The position numbers and the translations under genes are program-made. The notes beneath the pieces were generated by a model. That model had not been told where the DNA came from, ran no database searches, and saw nothing but the letters and a program-made list of their open reading frames with translations. 64,000 bases of DNA from Empedobacter brevis_A (GTDB lineage Bacteria; Bacteroidota; Bacteroidia; Flavobacteriales; Weeksellaceae): positions 372,001-436,000 of the forward strand of contig NZ_CBCPHV010000001.1 of the NCBI RefSeq assembly GCF_965118635.1, written 5' to 3'. This document shows positions 16,826 through 25,611 of the stretch, in pieces. The first letter of the stretch is position 1, and the number at the start of each line of letters is the position of its first letter.

Positions 16826-18079
16826 TTAATGTTCGTGTCCGCCTATATTGCTCAATTTAGCATTCACAAAAAATGCACCTTTTACAACAATTTGAGCTGT
16901 AGGATTGATATCTTGTACAGTCGTTATTGCTGTATAACCCATGTCTGATGTTCCTTTTATAACTTCTATCTTTTCAAAATTCATTGTTTTTTGTTGATTT
17001 TGAGAATGATTATCAGCTTCTTTTTCATTTTGATGATCGTGTTCTTCTTCGTTATGTTCTGTAGCTTTTTTATCTGTTTTTACGAAAATGTAAAATTTTC
17101 CGTCCGCTTCTATAATTGCTTCATTTGGAACAGCTGGATTTGTCGTGTTACTCAAGCTTACAGCTCCTGTAATATTCATTCCATTTATCAATCCAGTTTT
17201 ATTTCCTCGAACTTTGCTATGTACAGCAATTGTTTTACTGTCATTTTCAAAAGAAGAACCAATGCTGTAAACAACTGCTTCGTAATTGTTTCCTGGATTA
17301 TTTGTTAATTCAAATTGAATTACTTGACCAATTTTCATTTTTGGTAAATCTTTTTCGAAAACTTGTAAATCTAAGTGAATAGAACTATTGTCGATAATTT
17401 CGGCAACGGGAGATGAAATGTCGACATAGCTTCCTATTTGAGCCATAATTTTACTCACAGTTCCGCTAATTGGAGCAGTAATTACCATTCCATTTCTCAA
17501 ATTTGTATTGGTTACTTTGGATGGATTAATTCCCATCATTTGTAATTGTCGTGATAAAGAAGCTTTTTGTGAACGTAATGTTTTCAATTCTGAAGATGCA
17601 TTCTGAAGATTTTTCTTAGCACCAGCATCGTTATTAAACAATTCATTTTGTCGTTTAAATTCTTGTTCAGCAAAAGTAATTCTACTTAAAATAGTTAAAT
17701 ATTGCTCTTGAGCAATTACAAATTCAGGATTAGAAATTGTGGCAATTACTTGTCCTTTTCTCACATAAGAACCTTCTTGTACAGGCAAAGATTGTACAAC
17801 TCCGCCAAACATAGAAGCAACATTTGCTGTATTGCTATTGGGAACGCTTAAAATTCCGTTTCCTTTGATTATAGAAGTTAATTCTTTTGTTTCGATGTTT
17901 CCTAATTTTACTCCAACAGCATTTATCTGTTCTTCTGTTAGCGTAGCAATTGTTTGTGGAGTTTCTTCATGCTCGGCTTCTTCTTTTTCAGTTGATTGTT
18001 CTGTTTTTTCTTTTTTAGTACAATTTGTAAGTAATAAAAGAGCGAAAAAACTATAAATAATGATCGTTATTTTTTTCAT
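16826..18079 (-). CDS. RND efflux periplasmic adaptor lipoprotein (CusB/CzcB type)
   Basis: A membrane-fusion protein of about 417 residues from ATG 18079, which gives a proper lipoprotein signal peptide with lipobox LLTNC. It has an HlyD barrel-sandwich domain (MFGGVVQSLPVQEGSYVRKGQVIA), a helical hairpin rich in Gln, and the second lipoyl half (GMVITAPISGTVSKIMAQIGSYV). A His/Glu-rich stretch in the C-terminal third (HNEEEHDHQNEKE) and the GGHEH end suggest metal binding. Such adaptors link a CusA/CzcA pump to an outer-membrane channel. The frame is intact although the pump gene just upstream (1 bp away) is broken. Confidence 0.9.
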   Translation of the reverse strand: MKKITIIIYSFFALLLLTNCTKKEKTEQSTEKEEAEHEETPQTIATLTEEQINAVGVKLGNIETKELTSIIKGNGILSVPNSNTANVASMFGGVVQSLPVQEGSYVRKGQVIATISNPEFVIAQEQYLTILSRITFAEQEFKRQNELFNNDAGAKKNLQNASSELKTLRSQKASLSRQLQMMGINPSKVTNTNLRNGMVITAPISGTVSKIMAQIGSYVDISSPVAEIIDNSSIHLDLQVFEKDLPKMKIGQVIQFELTNNPGNNYEAVVYSIGSSFENDSKTIAVHSKVRGNKTGLINGMNITGAVSLSNTTNPAVPNEAIIEADGKFYIFVKTDKKATEHNEEEHDHQNEKEADNHSQNQQKTMNFEKIEVIKGTSDMGYTAITTVQDINPTAQIVVKGAFFVNAKLSNIGGHEH

Positions 18080-18080
18080 T

Positions 18081-20891
18081 TTATTGATTGATGATAGCAT
18101 TAATATTAACAACAGTTTGATTAACTTGTTGAATTGATTCCAAATATTTCAGTTGAATATCCGTTGCAGTTTGCAAAGCAAAAAGATATTCTACATAAGA
18201 AATTTCACCTGATTTATAACCTAATTGAGCGGCTTTTACAATTTTTTCTGCATTTGGAATCGCTTGATTAACGTAATAATTATATTGATCCAAATCTTGC
18301 TGATATTGATTAACGGAATTATCTAGTTGAACTTTTAGTTGTTGTTTTTGATAATTGGCAGTGGCTTGTATGGCTTGTTTGTCATATTCTAATGCTTTTA
18401 TTTTTGCTTTTGTTGCGCCAAAAGTGATCGGAATTGCCACACCAATATTAACCGAAGTAAAGAGATCAAGTCCGTTGTAATATTTTTCGCGTCCATTTTT
18501 TTCGTGAATTCCAATCATTGATACGCTACTTATTCCAAGTGAAAATTCTGGTAAACCTTCGGCTTTTATAACTTCTTTATTTCGTTCTGCAATTTCCATT
18601 TGTTGATAAAGATTCTTAATTATTGGATGATGATCAATTGTAGAACTTTCCAAAATATCGCTTAATTTTAATGGAATATAACTTGCTTCTTTTGTTATAG
18701 TAACTTCCTCATCTATGTTTAAAAGTACATGTAGATTTTTGTACGCATTTATTAAATAAACTTTGTTTTGGTTCAATAATAAATTTATTTCACCTTGTTG
18801 AGTTTCTGCTGTACTAATTTCGATTTTCTTAATATCACCAGCATTAAATCGAACAGTAGCAATTCGAATAAATTCTAAATACAATTTATTTAAACTTTCT
18901 AATTGCTCTTGATTATATTCTAGATATTGAATTTGATAAAAATACGTTCGCACTTGTTTCAATAACTCGTTTGTCGTTATTTCTTTTTCAATTTTTCTGC
19001 TATTTACTTCTTCTTGTAAAAGGGCTTTTCGATGTTTAAAAATTGTAGGAAACGGAATTGTTTGTGAAATGGTTAAACCATAATCAAATTTTGGTCCTCC
19101 AGTTTGTCCAAGTTGTGTTTCAGCATTCAATTTTGGTAATTCATTCGCTGTGCCTTGCATAGCTTCGCTTGATGAAATGCTTAAATCATTTGAATTGATT
19201 AAAGGATTATTTTCAATTGCAATTTGTTGTGCTTCTTCCACGTTGATAGATCGTATTTGAGCTTGTGAAAATTGTCCGATTAAAAACATTCCTATAATAA
19301 GGAAAGGAAGCGCATTTTTAGGTTTTAGTTTAATCTTTGTAAACTTTGAATTGAATATTAAATATAACATTGGTAATACAAATAAAGTTAAGAAAGTGGC
19401 TGTAATAAGCCCTCCAATAACTACGGTTGCTAAAGGTTTTTGAACTTCAGCGCCAGCGCCTGTTGAAATTGCCATTGGCAAAAATCCTAATGAAGCAACT
19501 GTTGCTGTCATTAAAACTGGACGTAATCTGATATTAGTTCCTTCCATTATACGTTTCAGAATATTTTTTTCTCCTTCTTTTTCCAATTGATTGAAAGTTC
19601 CTATCAATACAATTCCGTTTAAAACGGCAACACCAAATAAGGCAATAAATCCAATTCCTGCACTAATACTAAATGGCATATTTCGGATAATTAGTGCATA
19701 AACACCGCCAATTGCACTCATCGGAATTGCTGTAAAAATTAATGCTGCTTGCTTGAAAGAATGAAATGTGAAATACAACAACATAAATATTAACAACAAA
19801 GAAATTGGAACTGCAATCATTAATCGTTGACTTGCTGCTTGAAGATTTTCAAATTGACCGCCATAGGTGAAATAATAACCAGAAGGTAATTTGATTTCGT
19901 TATCTAACTTTGTTTGAATATCTTTTACAACAGATTGTACATCTCGATCTTTCACGTTAAAACCGATTACAATTCGTCGTTTTCCTTCTTCGCGACTAAT
20001 TTGTGAAGCGCCCAATTTATAACTCACATTTGCTACTTGAGACAATGGAATTTGATAACCTGAATTTGTGGGAATCATTAAATTATTTACATCATCAATA
20101 TTTTTTCGATGAAGGCTATCAAATCGAACAACTAAATCAAAACGGCGTTCATTTTCGAAGACTTGTCCTGTTGTTTTTCCAGCAAAAGCTGTACTCAACA
20201 TATCATTTACATCTTTTATATTTAGGCCATAATTTGCCATTCGGATTCTGTCATATTCAACATTTATCTGAGGTAAACCACTTACACGCTCCACTTGAGG
20301 CGGAGTTGCGCCTTCTACGGTTTGTATTATGTTGGCTGTTTTGTCTGCATAATAAGATAACGAATCTAAATTTTCTCCAAATATTTTAACCGCAACATCT
20401 TGCCGAATTCCTGTCATCAACTCATTAAAACGCATTTGAATAGGTTGATTTTTTTCGAAGAAAACACCAGGAATAACTTCTAGTTTTTCCATCATTTCAT
20501 CGCCTAATTCTTCATAGGAAATTTTTCTTTTCCATTCATCTTTTGGCTTTAATACGATAATCATATCGGTTGCTTCTGGCGGCATAGGATCTGTAGGAAC
20601 TTCGGCTGATCCGGTTTTTCCAACAACCATTTTCACTTCATCAAATTGTTTGATGATACGAGAAGCTTGCATAGAAGTTTCTAAACTTTGGCTTAAAGAA
20701 CTTCCTTGTGGCAAAATACAGTGAAAAGCGAAATCACCTTCCTGTAATTGAGGAATAAATTCGCCTCCCATATTTTTGAATTGGATAATTGAGAGCGCAA
20801 AAACGGCAACTGTAATTCCAACTAACCAATATTTAATTCGGATTGCTTTTTCTAATAATGGTTCGTAAATCTTGTGAATTTTAATCATCAT
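18081..20891 (-). CDS. C-terminal piece of the split pump: RND C-half plus TolC-like domain
   Basis: A 936-residue open frame. Residues 1-~520 are the C-terminal half of an RND pump: one helix, the porter domain (GGEFIPQLQEGDFAF, ELMTGIRQDVAVKIFG), then a membrane block ending in TVVIGGLITATFLTLFVLPML. After a second signal-like helix (IIGMFLIGQFSQAQ) comes a TolC-type coiled-coil domain with paired repeats. Its ATGATG lies 1 bp past the stop of the upstream piece, so reinitiation might allow translation, but a half RND lacks the proton-relay half and should not transport by itself. Confidence 0.7.
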   Translation of the reverse strand: MMIKIHKIYEPLLEKAIRIKYWLVGITVAVFALSIIQFKNMGGEFIPQLQEGDFAFHCILPQGSSLSQSLETSMQASRIIKQFDEVKMVVGKTGSAEVPTDPMPPEATDMIIVLKPKDEWKRKISYEELGDEMMEKLEVIPGVFFEKNQPIQMRFNELMTGIRQDVAVKIFGENLDSLSYYADKTANIIQTVEGATPPQVERVSGLPQINVEYDRIRMANYGLNIKDVNDMLSTAFAGKTTGQVFENERRFDLVVRFDSLHRKNIDDVNNLMIPTNSGYQIPLSQVANVSYKLGASQISREEGKRRIVIGFNVKDRDVQSVVKDIQTKLDNEIKLPSGYYFTYGGQFENLQAASQRLMIAVPISLLLIFMLLYFTFHSFKQAALIFTAIPMSAIGGVYALIIRNMPFSISAGIGFIALFGVAVLNGIVLIGTFNQLEKEGEKNILKRIMEGTNIRLRPVLMTATVASLGFLPMAISTGAGAEVQKPLATVVIGGLITATFLTLFVLPMLYLIFNSKFTKIKLKPKNALPFLIIGMFLIGQFSQAQIRSINVEEAQQIAIENNPLINSNDLSISSSEAMQGTANELPKLNAETQLGQTGGPKFDYGLTISQTIPFPTIFKHRKALLQEEVNSRKIEKEITTNELLKQVRTYFYQIQYLEYNQEQLESLNKLYLEFIRIATVRFNAGDIKKIEISTAETQQGEINLLLNQNKVYLINAYKNLHVLLNIDEEVTITKEASYIPLKLSDILESSTIDHHPIIKNLYQQMEIAERNKEVIKAEGLPEFSLGISSVSMIGIHEKNGREKYYNGLDLFTSVNIGVAIPITFGATKAKIKALEYDKQAIQATANYQKQQLKVQLDNSVNQYQQDLDQYNYYVNQAIPNAEKIVKAAQLGYKSGEISYVEYLFALQTATDIQLKYLESIQQVNQTVVNINAIINQ

Positions 20892-20892
20892 T

Positions 20893-22344
20893 TTATCTGA
20901 AAAAGAAGCTTTGAGAGTTGTTTTTTTTGATAAAAAACAAAGCGCTCATCATTGGAATGTACGTTAATGAAAGAATTAATGCTCCCAAAATTGCGAAACC
21001 AACTGTTTTTGCCATTGGAGTAAACATTTTACCTTCTACGCCAACCAATGTAAGAATAGGAATGTAAACGATAAGAATGATAATTTCTCCGAAAGCTGCA
21101 GAATTTCTAATTTTTGAAGCTGAAAGAAAAACTTCTTCGTCCATTTCTTTTTGTGTTAATCGATGCGTTGATTTTCTTAAACCGAGATGATGTAATGTTG
21201 CTTCTACAATAATAACAGCTCCATCGACAATCAATCCGAAATCAATTGCTCCCAAACTCATAAGATTTGCACTAACTCCAAAAACCTTCATCATTCCTAA
21301 TGCAAATAATAAGGATAAAGGAATTGCTGAAGCTACGATTAATCCTGCGCGAAGATTTCCAAGAAATAAAACCAATACAAAAATGACAATCAATGCACCT
21401 TCTATAAGATTTTTTTCTACAGTGGAAATTGCTCGATCAACTAAATTTGTACGGTCAAGAAAAGGCTCGATGACAATGTCATCTGGTAGCGATTTTTGTA
21501 TAGTTGGTATTTTTTCTTTAACTAAATTTACTACTTCATTACTATTAGCTCCTTTTAGCATCATCACAACACCACCAACAGCATCTACTTCACCATCATA
21601 GGTTAATGCTCCGTATCGAATTGCATGACCAAGTCTTACATCAGCGACATCTTTTATGAAAATAGGAACAGTTCCTGTTTCATTTTTTACAGGAATTAAT
21701 TTGATATCCTCTAAAGAAGTTACCATTCCAATTCCTCGAATAAAATAAGCATTTGGTTTTTTGTCGATGTAAGCACCTCCAGTATTTTCATTGTTTTTTT
21801 CTAAAGCGTCAAAAATATCCAATATACTAATTCCCATTGCGCGAAGCTTATTCGGGTCTAAAGCAACTTCATATTCTTTTAATTCTCCTCCAAAACTATT
21901 AATCTCTGCAATACCTGGTGTACCGTTTAATTGTCTACGTACAATCCAATCTTGCATTTCGCGCAATTGTTTTGAATTGTATTTTTTTTCGCTTCCTTTT
22001 TTAGGATGTAAAATATATTGATAAACTTCACCAAGTCCTGTACTTACAGGTGACAACTCGGGAATTCCTACTCCTTCTGGAATATCTTCTTGCGCTTCTT
22101 TCAATTTTTCGTTGACTAATTGGCGCGCAAAATAAATGTCAACATCTTCTTTAAATACTACTGTAATTACGGATAAGCCAAAACGAGAAATACTTCTTGT
22201 TTCTTCTATATCAGGAATGTTGGCAATACTTTGTTCAATTGGGAAAGTTACCAACTGTTCTACTTCTTGGCCAGCTAATGTTGGGCTGACTGTAATAATT
22301 TGGACTTGATTATTGGTGATATCTGGAACCGCATCTATTGGCAA
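20893..22344 (-). CDS. N-terminal piece of the split pump: RND N-half without its first helix
   Basis: A 483-residue open frame starting at MPIDAVPDIT, just after the in-frame TAG. It holds the first porter lobes (QVQIITVSPTLAGQEVEQLVTFPIE) and the membrane helices with the proton-relay segment GAIDFGLIVDGAVIIVEA. It lacks helix 1, which is still encoded upstream at 22360-22464 in the same frame, and ends in an out-of-frame tail (IKKNNSQSFFFR). It is best seen as a pseudogene fragment. Confidence 0.65.
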   Translation of the reverse strand: MPIDAVPDITNNQVQIITVSPTLAGQEVEQLVTFPIEQSIANIPDIEETRSISRFGLSVITVVFKEDVDIYFARQLVNEKLKEAQEDIPEGVGIPELSPVSTGLGEVYQYILHPKKGSEKKYNSKQLREMQDWIVRRQLNGTPGIAEINSFGGELKEYEVALDPNKLRAMGISILDIFDALEKNNENTGGAYIDKKPNAYFIRGIGMVTSLEDIKLIPVKNETGTVPIFIKDVADVRLGHAIRYGALTYDGEVDAVGGVVMMLKGANSNEVVNLVKEKIPTIQKSLPDDIVIEPFLDRTNLVDRAISTVEKNLIEGALIVIFVLVLFLGNLRAGLIVASAIPLSLLFALGMMKVFGVSANLMSLGAIDFGLIVDGAVIIVEATLHHLGLRKSTHRLTQKEMDEEVFLSASKIRNSAAFGEIIILIVYIPILTLVGVEGKMFTPMAKTVGFAILGALILSLTYIPMMSALFFIKKNNSQSFFFR

Positions 22345-22510
22345 TTTTGTTGCACTCTATACGCCCCAAATAATCCATAATAAAGTCATTATTCCAATAA
22401 CAATTTTGTTTTGGATACTGAATTTTATGATTTTATCTAACACAGATAATTTGATTAATTGCATTAATATTACTCATTTATCTCTTCGTAAATGAGCACA
22501 AAAAAAATGT

Positions 22511-22536
22511 AATTTCAATTTAAGTGAATTGAAATT
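22511..22536. repeat. Inverted repeat between the DUF6660 gene and czcA
   Basis: Perfect 10 bp arms AATTTCAATT / AATTGAAATT around TAAGTG. It lies downstream of the DUF6660 stop and upstream of the czcA start. It lacks a T tract, so it may be an operator or mRNA hairpin rather than a terminator. Confidence 0.4.
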
Positions 22537-22566
22537 ATATGTAGACGATAAAAAGAAATCGTCCTA

Positions 22567-22887
22567 TTAAGCAATATTTATTTTGGGAGGTTTCCAAATA
22601 TCGGCATACAATTGATTTTTAATTGTATTCTCTTTGAATTGTATTTTTGTTGAAATTATAGGATCAAAAACTTTAGGAGTTTTTATTAATTGTATAAACT
22701 TCATTGATGAAATTGTAATTTGACAACAATTACAAGCGCACAAAGGACTACATTGATCTTTATGCTCTGAATTATCTTTATCATTATGCACCATAGAAGT
22801 CTGTGTTATACTATTATTCGTATCCTGACATGGTACAAATGATAGAACATTGACATATAATGCGATTATGAGAATAATAAATTTCAT
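22567..22887 (-). CDS. DUF6660 family small secreted Cys-rich protein
   Basis: A 106-residue protein with an N-terminal hydrophobic signal (IILIIALYVNVLSFVPC) and a compact Cys cluster CSPLCACNCC near the middle, preceded by His/Asp/Glu residues. It resembles DUF6660 proteins found next to Bacteroidota heavy-metal RND operons. The Cys and His residues suggest metal binding in the periplasm, which is inference. It is the first gene of the efflux operon and has a promoter box 5 nt from its ATG. Confidence 0.75.
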   Translation of the reverse strand: MKFIILIIALYVNVLSFVPCQDTNNSITQTSMVHNDKDNSEHKDQCSPLCACNCCQITISSMKFIQLIKTPKVFDPIISTKIQFKENTIKNQLYADIWKPPKINIA

Positions 22888-22892
22888 TCAGA

Positions 22893-22919
22893 CAAAAATA
22901 ATAAACTTTTTTGTTTCAA
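22893..22919 (-). promoter_or_regulatory. Promoter of the metal-efflux operon (TTG - 16 nt - TATTTTTG)
   Basis: On the minus strand TTG (22919-22917) and the exact -7 box TATTTTTG (22900-22893) are 16 nt apart. The box ends 5 nt before the DUF6660 ATG, predicting an almost leaderless transcript. Confidence 0.5.
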
Positions 22920-23144
22920 GACATATTTTTGATTAAAATTGGAATAACATATGAAGATTACGTTAATTCTTGATCGTTATTGAAGGATAGAATTAAACAA
23001 GATATAATATGAATATGTTAAGAGTATTCTCGGAACAAGTGAATAATTATTTTAAATTGTATGAATGTTAGGTTTTCGATAACTTCTGGATTTTATTGGA
23101 TTATATAAATGAATAGAATTAAATTCGCTAAAAATAAGATTTGT

Positions 23145-23795
23145 ATGAAAGAATTAAATGGAATAAAATATATAGAACGTTTGCCTGTTGTTTCGACAGA
23201 AAAATCACCACTTTTTGTATTAATACATGGATATGGAAGTAACGAAGAAGATTTATTTTCGTTTGCTCCAGATTTACCACAAAATGCACATATTATAAGT
23301 GTACGTGGATTGTATGATATTATGTACGGAGGTTATGCGTGGTATGACATCAATTTTGTGAATAATGAAAAATGGATGGATGAATCGCAAGCAATAGAAT
23401 CTCGAAATAAATTGGTTGGTTTTATAGATGCGATTGTTCAACAAGAGAATCTAGATGCTTCGAATGTAACATTGATGGGCTTTAGCCAAGGTGCAATTTT
23501 GAGTTATGCGATTGCACTAAATAATCCTGAAAAAATTAAAAATGTAGCTATTTTAAGTGGTTATCCAGAAAGTAAAATTATTGGAGATTTTGATCAATCA
23601 AATGATTTTTCGAACTTAAATTTCTTTGTTTCGCATGGAACCGAAGATGTTGTTTTGCCAATTGAAATGGGAAGAATGGGAGAAGAACTTTTAAAATCAT
23701 TGAATATTAATTTCGAATATCACGAATACCAAAGTCGGCACGGAATTGTTCCTCAAAATTATTATGATTTGATGGATTGGATCAAAAGATTTTAA
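23145..23795 (+). CDS. Alpha/beta-hydrolase, phospholipase/carboxylesterase type
   Basis: A serine esterase of about 216 residues. Landmarks are the oxyanion-hole region IHGYGSNEEDL, the nucleophile elbow GFSQG with Ser114, Asp168 in GTEDVV and His199 in SRHGI, a full catalytic triad. No signal peptide is present, so it is cytoplasmic. I prefer ATG 23145 because the protein then starts in line with the family; an in-frame ATG at 23109 would add 12 residues. It is convergent with the Smr gene, only 10 bp away. The natural ester substrate is unknown. Confidence 0.85.
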   Translation: MKELNGIKYIERLPVVSTEKSPLFVLIHGYGSNEEDLFSFAPDLPQNAHIISVRGLYDIMYGGYAWYDINFVNNEKWMDESQAIESRNKLVGFIDAIVQQENLDASNVTLMGFSQGAILSYAIALNNPEKIKNVAILSGYPESKIIGDFDQSNDFSNLNFFVSHGTEDVVLPIEMGRMGEELLKSLNINFEYHEYQSRHGIVPQNYYDLMDWIKRF

Positions 23796-23805
23796 TTCAA
23801 TAAAT

Positions 23806-24321
23806 TTATATAAACTTTACTTCTATGGCGTCGCCGTGATATTCCTTAAACGAGGCGTCATAGAATTCTATATTCGTATAACGATACAATAATTCGATAA
23901 TTTCTTTTTTTAAAATTCCTTTTCCATATCCATGGATTAAAATTAACCGAATTTGACTTTCGAACATAGCACGTTCTACTTCGTTTCTTGCAACATCTAC
24001 TTGCGTTTGTATAATTTGTGCATTATCTAAATCGCGCCAATTATCAACCAAATTCTCAATATGTAAATCAATTTCTCGTGTTAAATAAGGATGATGATGA
24101 GATTTTCGAAAAGTTTTAAATTTTGGTTTCGAAAATTCTTTGATTTCATCATCGCGATATTCTTCATAATCGATCTCGATATCTTTTATAATTTCATCTT
24201 GATGATATTCATATTCAAAACCGAAAGCATCATTAAAGTAGACAAAATCACCTTTTAATTTGGTAATTGTACCTGAAATATTATCATCAATCACTTTAAC
24301 TTTTGTTCCAATTTTGAACAT
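23806..24321 (-). CDS. Smr-domain protein (MutS2 C-terminal-like)
   Basis: A 171-residue protein with a small N-terminal beta domain (about 1-45), a charged linker containing a HHH patch, and a C-terminal Smr domain at about 83-171. The Smr signatures are DLHIENL (variant of the usual DLHG) and IHGYGKG followed by LKKEI. Smr domains are nucleases or nucleic-acid-binding modules; stand-alone versions in Bacteroidota have no assigned role. It has its own promoter box at 24338-24345. Confidence 0.85.
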   Translation of the reverse strand: MFKIGTKVKVIDDNISGTITKLKGDFVYFNDAFGFEYEYHQDEIIKDIEIDYEEYRDDEIKEFSKPKFKTFRKSHHHPYLTREIDLHIENLVDNWRDLDNAQIIQTQVDVARNEVERAMFESQIRLILIHGYGKGILKKEIIELLYRYTNIEFYDASFKEYHGDAIEVKFI

Positions 24322-24337
24322 TTCCTTCTTTTTTTTA

Positions 24338-24345
24338 CAAAATTA
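24338..24345 (-). promoter_or_regulatory. -7 promoter box for the Smr gene
   Basis: Minus-strand TAATTTTG, an exact TAnnTTTG match, 16 nt upstream of the ATG. Confidence 0.5.
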
Positions 24346-24401
24346 AGAATTATTTTATGAGTTTTTAGATTATTGTATTATTCAATTAAGATTCAATGTT
24401 G

Positions 24402-24409
24402 TACTTTTG
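24402..24409 (+). promoter_or_regulatory. -7 promoter box at the head of the main polysaccharide locus
   Basis: TACTTTTG matches TAnnTTTG and lies 17 nt before ATG 24427. It is the first of three similar promoter-to-gene joints in this locus (also 33275 and 34888). Confidence 0.5.
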
Positions 24410-24426
24410 TCAACTAAACTAACCAA

Positions 24427-25611
24427 ATGTCAAATCAACCTAGAAAAATAAAAGTACTTTTTAGGCTTCGTTCGTTGGAAATGGGTGGAGTGCCAAGAGT
24501 AGTTTTAGATTTATTGCGAAACTTACCAAAAGATAAATTCGATTTTACTTTGATGCTTAATTTGTATCAAGGAGAATTGATCAAAGACATTCCTACAGAT
24601 ATAAAATTAATTATTGTAGAAAAAGGAAAAGAACAAATGAGTTCGAATTCTTTTGTACAAAAATTACAATTAATTTGGCGACGATTGAAATTGGAAGTTT
24701 ATGACAAGTTTCCCTCAATTTTATACAAATTAAAAGTTCCCGAAAAATACGATATTGAAGTTTCGCCTGGTTATGCAGAATTTGATATGGTACTAAGTTC
24801 TCCTGATAAAAAATCAAGAAAAATAGGTTGGTTTCATACTGATGTTGGTTATGATAAAGATCAAGAACGTGTTTTAAGTAGAATTGAAAAAATGAAACGT
24901 TTTGATTTTATGATTTTTGGATCAAAACAAACACGCCAAGTTATTGATGATTTATACAATGTCAAATATCCAAACTCAACTGTTATTTATAATGTAATAA
25001 AAGTTGATGAAGTTCTGAAGAAAGCTGAACTTTTTGATTATTCTTTTGAAACAAATCTTCCTGTATTTTCTTCAATGGGGCGTTTGCATCATCGTAAAGG
25101 TTATCATACGTTGATGAAAGTACATAAGCAATTATTAGATAATGGTTTTAATCATAAAATTGCAGTAATTGGTGGAGGAAATGAAATGGAAAATTTGATT
25201 AATCAGCGTAAGGAGTTAAATGTTGAAGATTCATTCTTATTGTTAGATTCTCAAACTAATCCTTATCCTTATATCAAAGCATCTGATTATTTTATTTTAC
25301 CGACAAAATCAGAATCTTATCCTCTTGTAATAGGTGAAGTAATGTGTATGCGAAAACCAATAATTTCAACAAATGTAGGCGGTATTTCAGAAATGATTGA
25401 TGATGGAGTGGATGGTGTTTTAATTAAATATGATGAAGATGAAATGTACGAATCAATGAAATCTTTTATGACAAATCCAGAGATGGTTCAGAAAATTATA
25501 GATGGAACTGTAAATGCGTACAATAAATTTGATGAAAAGGAAATTTATCGTCAAGTTTCAGAAGTTTTTGAACAGCAATATCAAATCAAACTTGAAAATG
25601 AGCGAGGTTAA
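24427..25611 (+). CDS. Glycosyltransferase family 4 (GT-B)
   Basis: A 394-residue GT4 enzyme. The N-terminal domain has the acceptor-loop motif MGGVPRVV; the C-terminal donor domain has SSMGRLHHRKGYHTL and the E-x7-E signature in SESYPLVIGEVM at about 297-308. It shares strong local similarity with the GT4 gene at 34910 (LNLY-GE/KYLKD-P, FPxILYK, KYDIE/QYDIE), so the two are paralogues. First gene of the 24-46 kb locus; it overlaps the next GT2 gene by 14 bp. Confidence 0.88.
   Translation: MSNQPRKIKVLFRLRSLEMGGVPRVVLDLLRNLPKDKFDFTLMLNLYQGELIKDIPTDIKLIIVEKGKEQMSSNSFVQKLQLIWRRLKLEVYDKFPSILYKLKVPEKYDIEVSPGYAEFDMVLSSPDKKSRKIGWFHTDVGYDKDQERVLSRIEKMKRFDFMIFGSKQTRQVIDDLYNVKYPNSTVIYNVIKVDEVLKKAELFDYSFETNLPVFSSMGRLHHRKGYHTLMKVHKQLLDNGFNHKIAVIGGGNEMENLINQRKELNVEDSFLLLDSQTNPYPYIKASDYFILPTKSESYPLVIGEVMCMRKPIISTNVGGISEMIDDGVDGVLIKYDEDEMYESMKSFMTNPEMVQKIIDGTVNAYNKFDEKEIYRQVSEVFEQQYQIKLENERG

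Larger units (their letters stand above)
18081..22464 (-). pseudogene. czcA: Broken CusA/CzcA heavy-metal RND pump fused to a TolC-like domain
   Basis: Read as one unit this is an RND heavy-metal pump (about 1,040 residues) with a C-terminal TolC-like outer-membrane domain (about 400 residues), a fusion known in Bacteroidota. Two lesions break it. Starting from ATG 22464, codon 36 is TAG (22357-22359), right before SATKLPIDAVPD, where relatives have a residue such as Tyr. At 20921-20937 one extra base in the minus-strand T6 or A8 run shifts the frame; removing it restores FLSKKTTLKASFSDK continuous with the downstream half. Either the gene is decaying or the indel is a homopolymer sequencing error; the nonsense codon is harder to dismiss. 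The two open pieces are listed separately. Confidence 0.85.

Noticed and set aside
20003..20389. A plus-strand open frame of 128 codons
   Set aside because: It lies entirely opposite the RND coding region, whose protein is clearly conserved. It is a shadow of that gene.
20920..20926. A minus-strand A-AAA-AAC heptamer, a classic slippery site, at the CzcA frame break, as a programmed frameshift signal
   Set aside because: The heptamer is in the right phase for a -1 shift, but the -1 frame runs into TGA within about a dozen codons. The frame needed is +1, so a plain homopolymer indel explains the break better.
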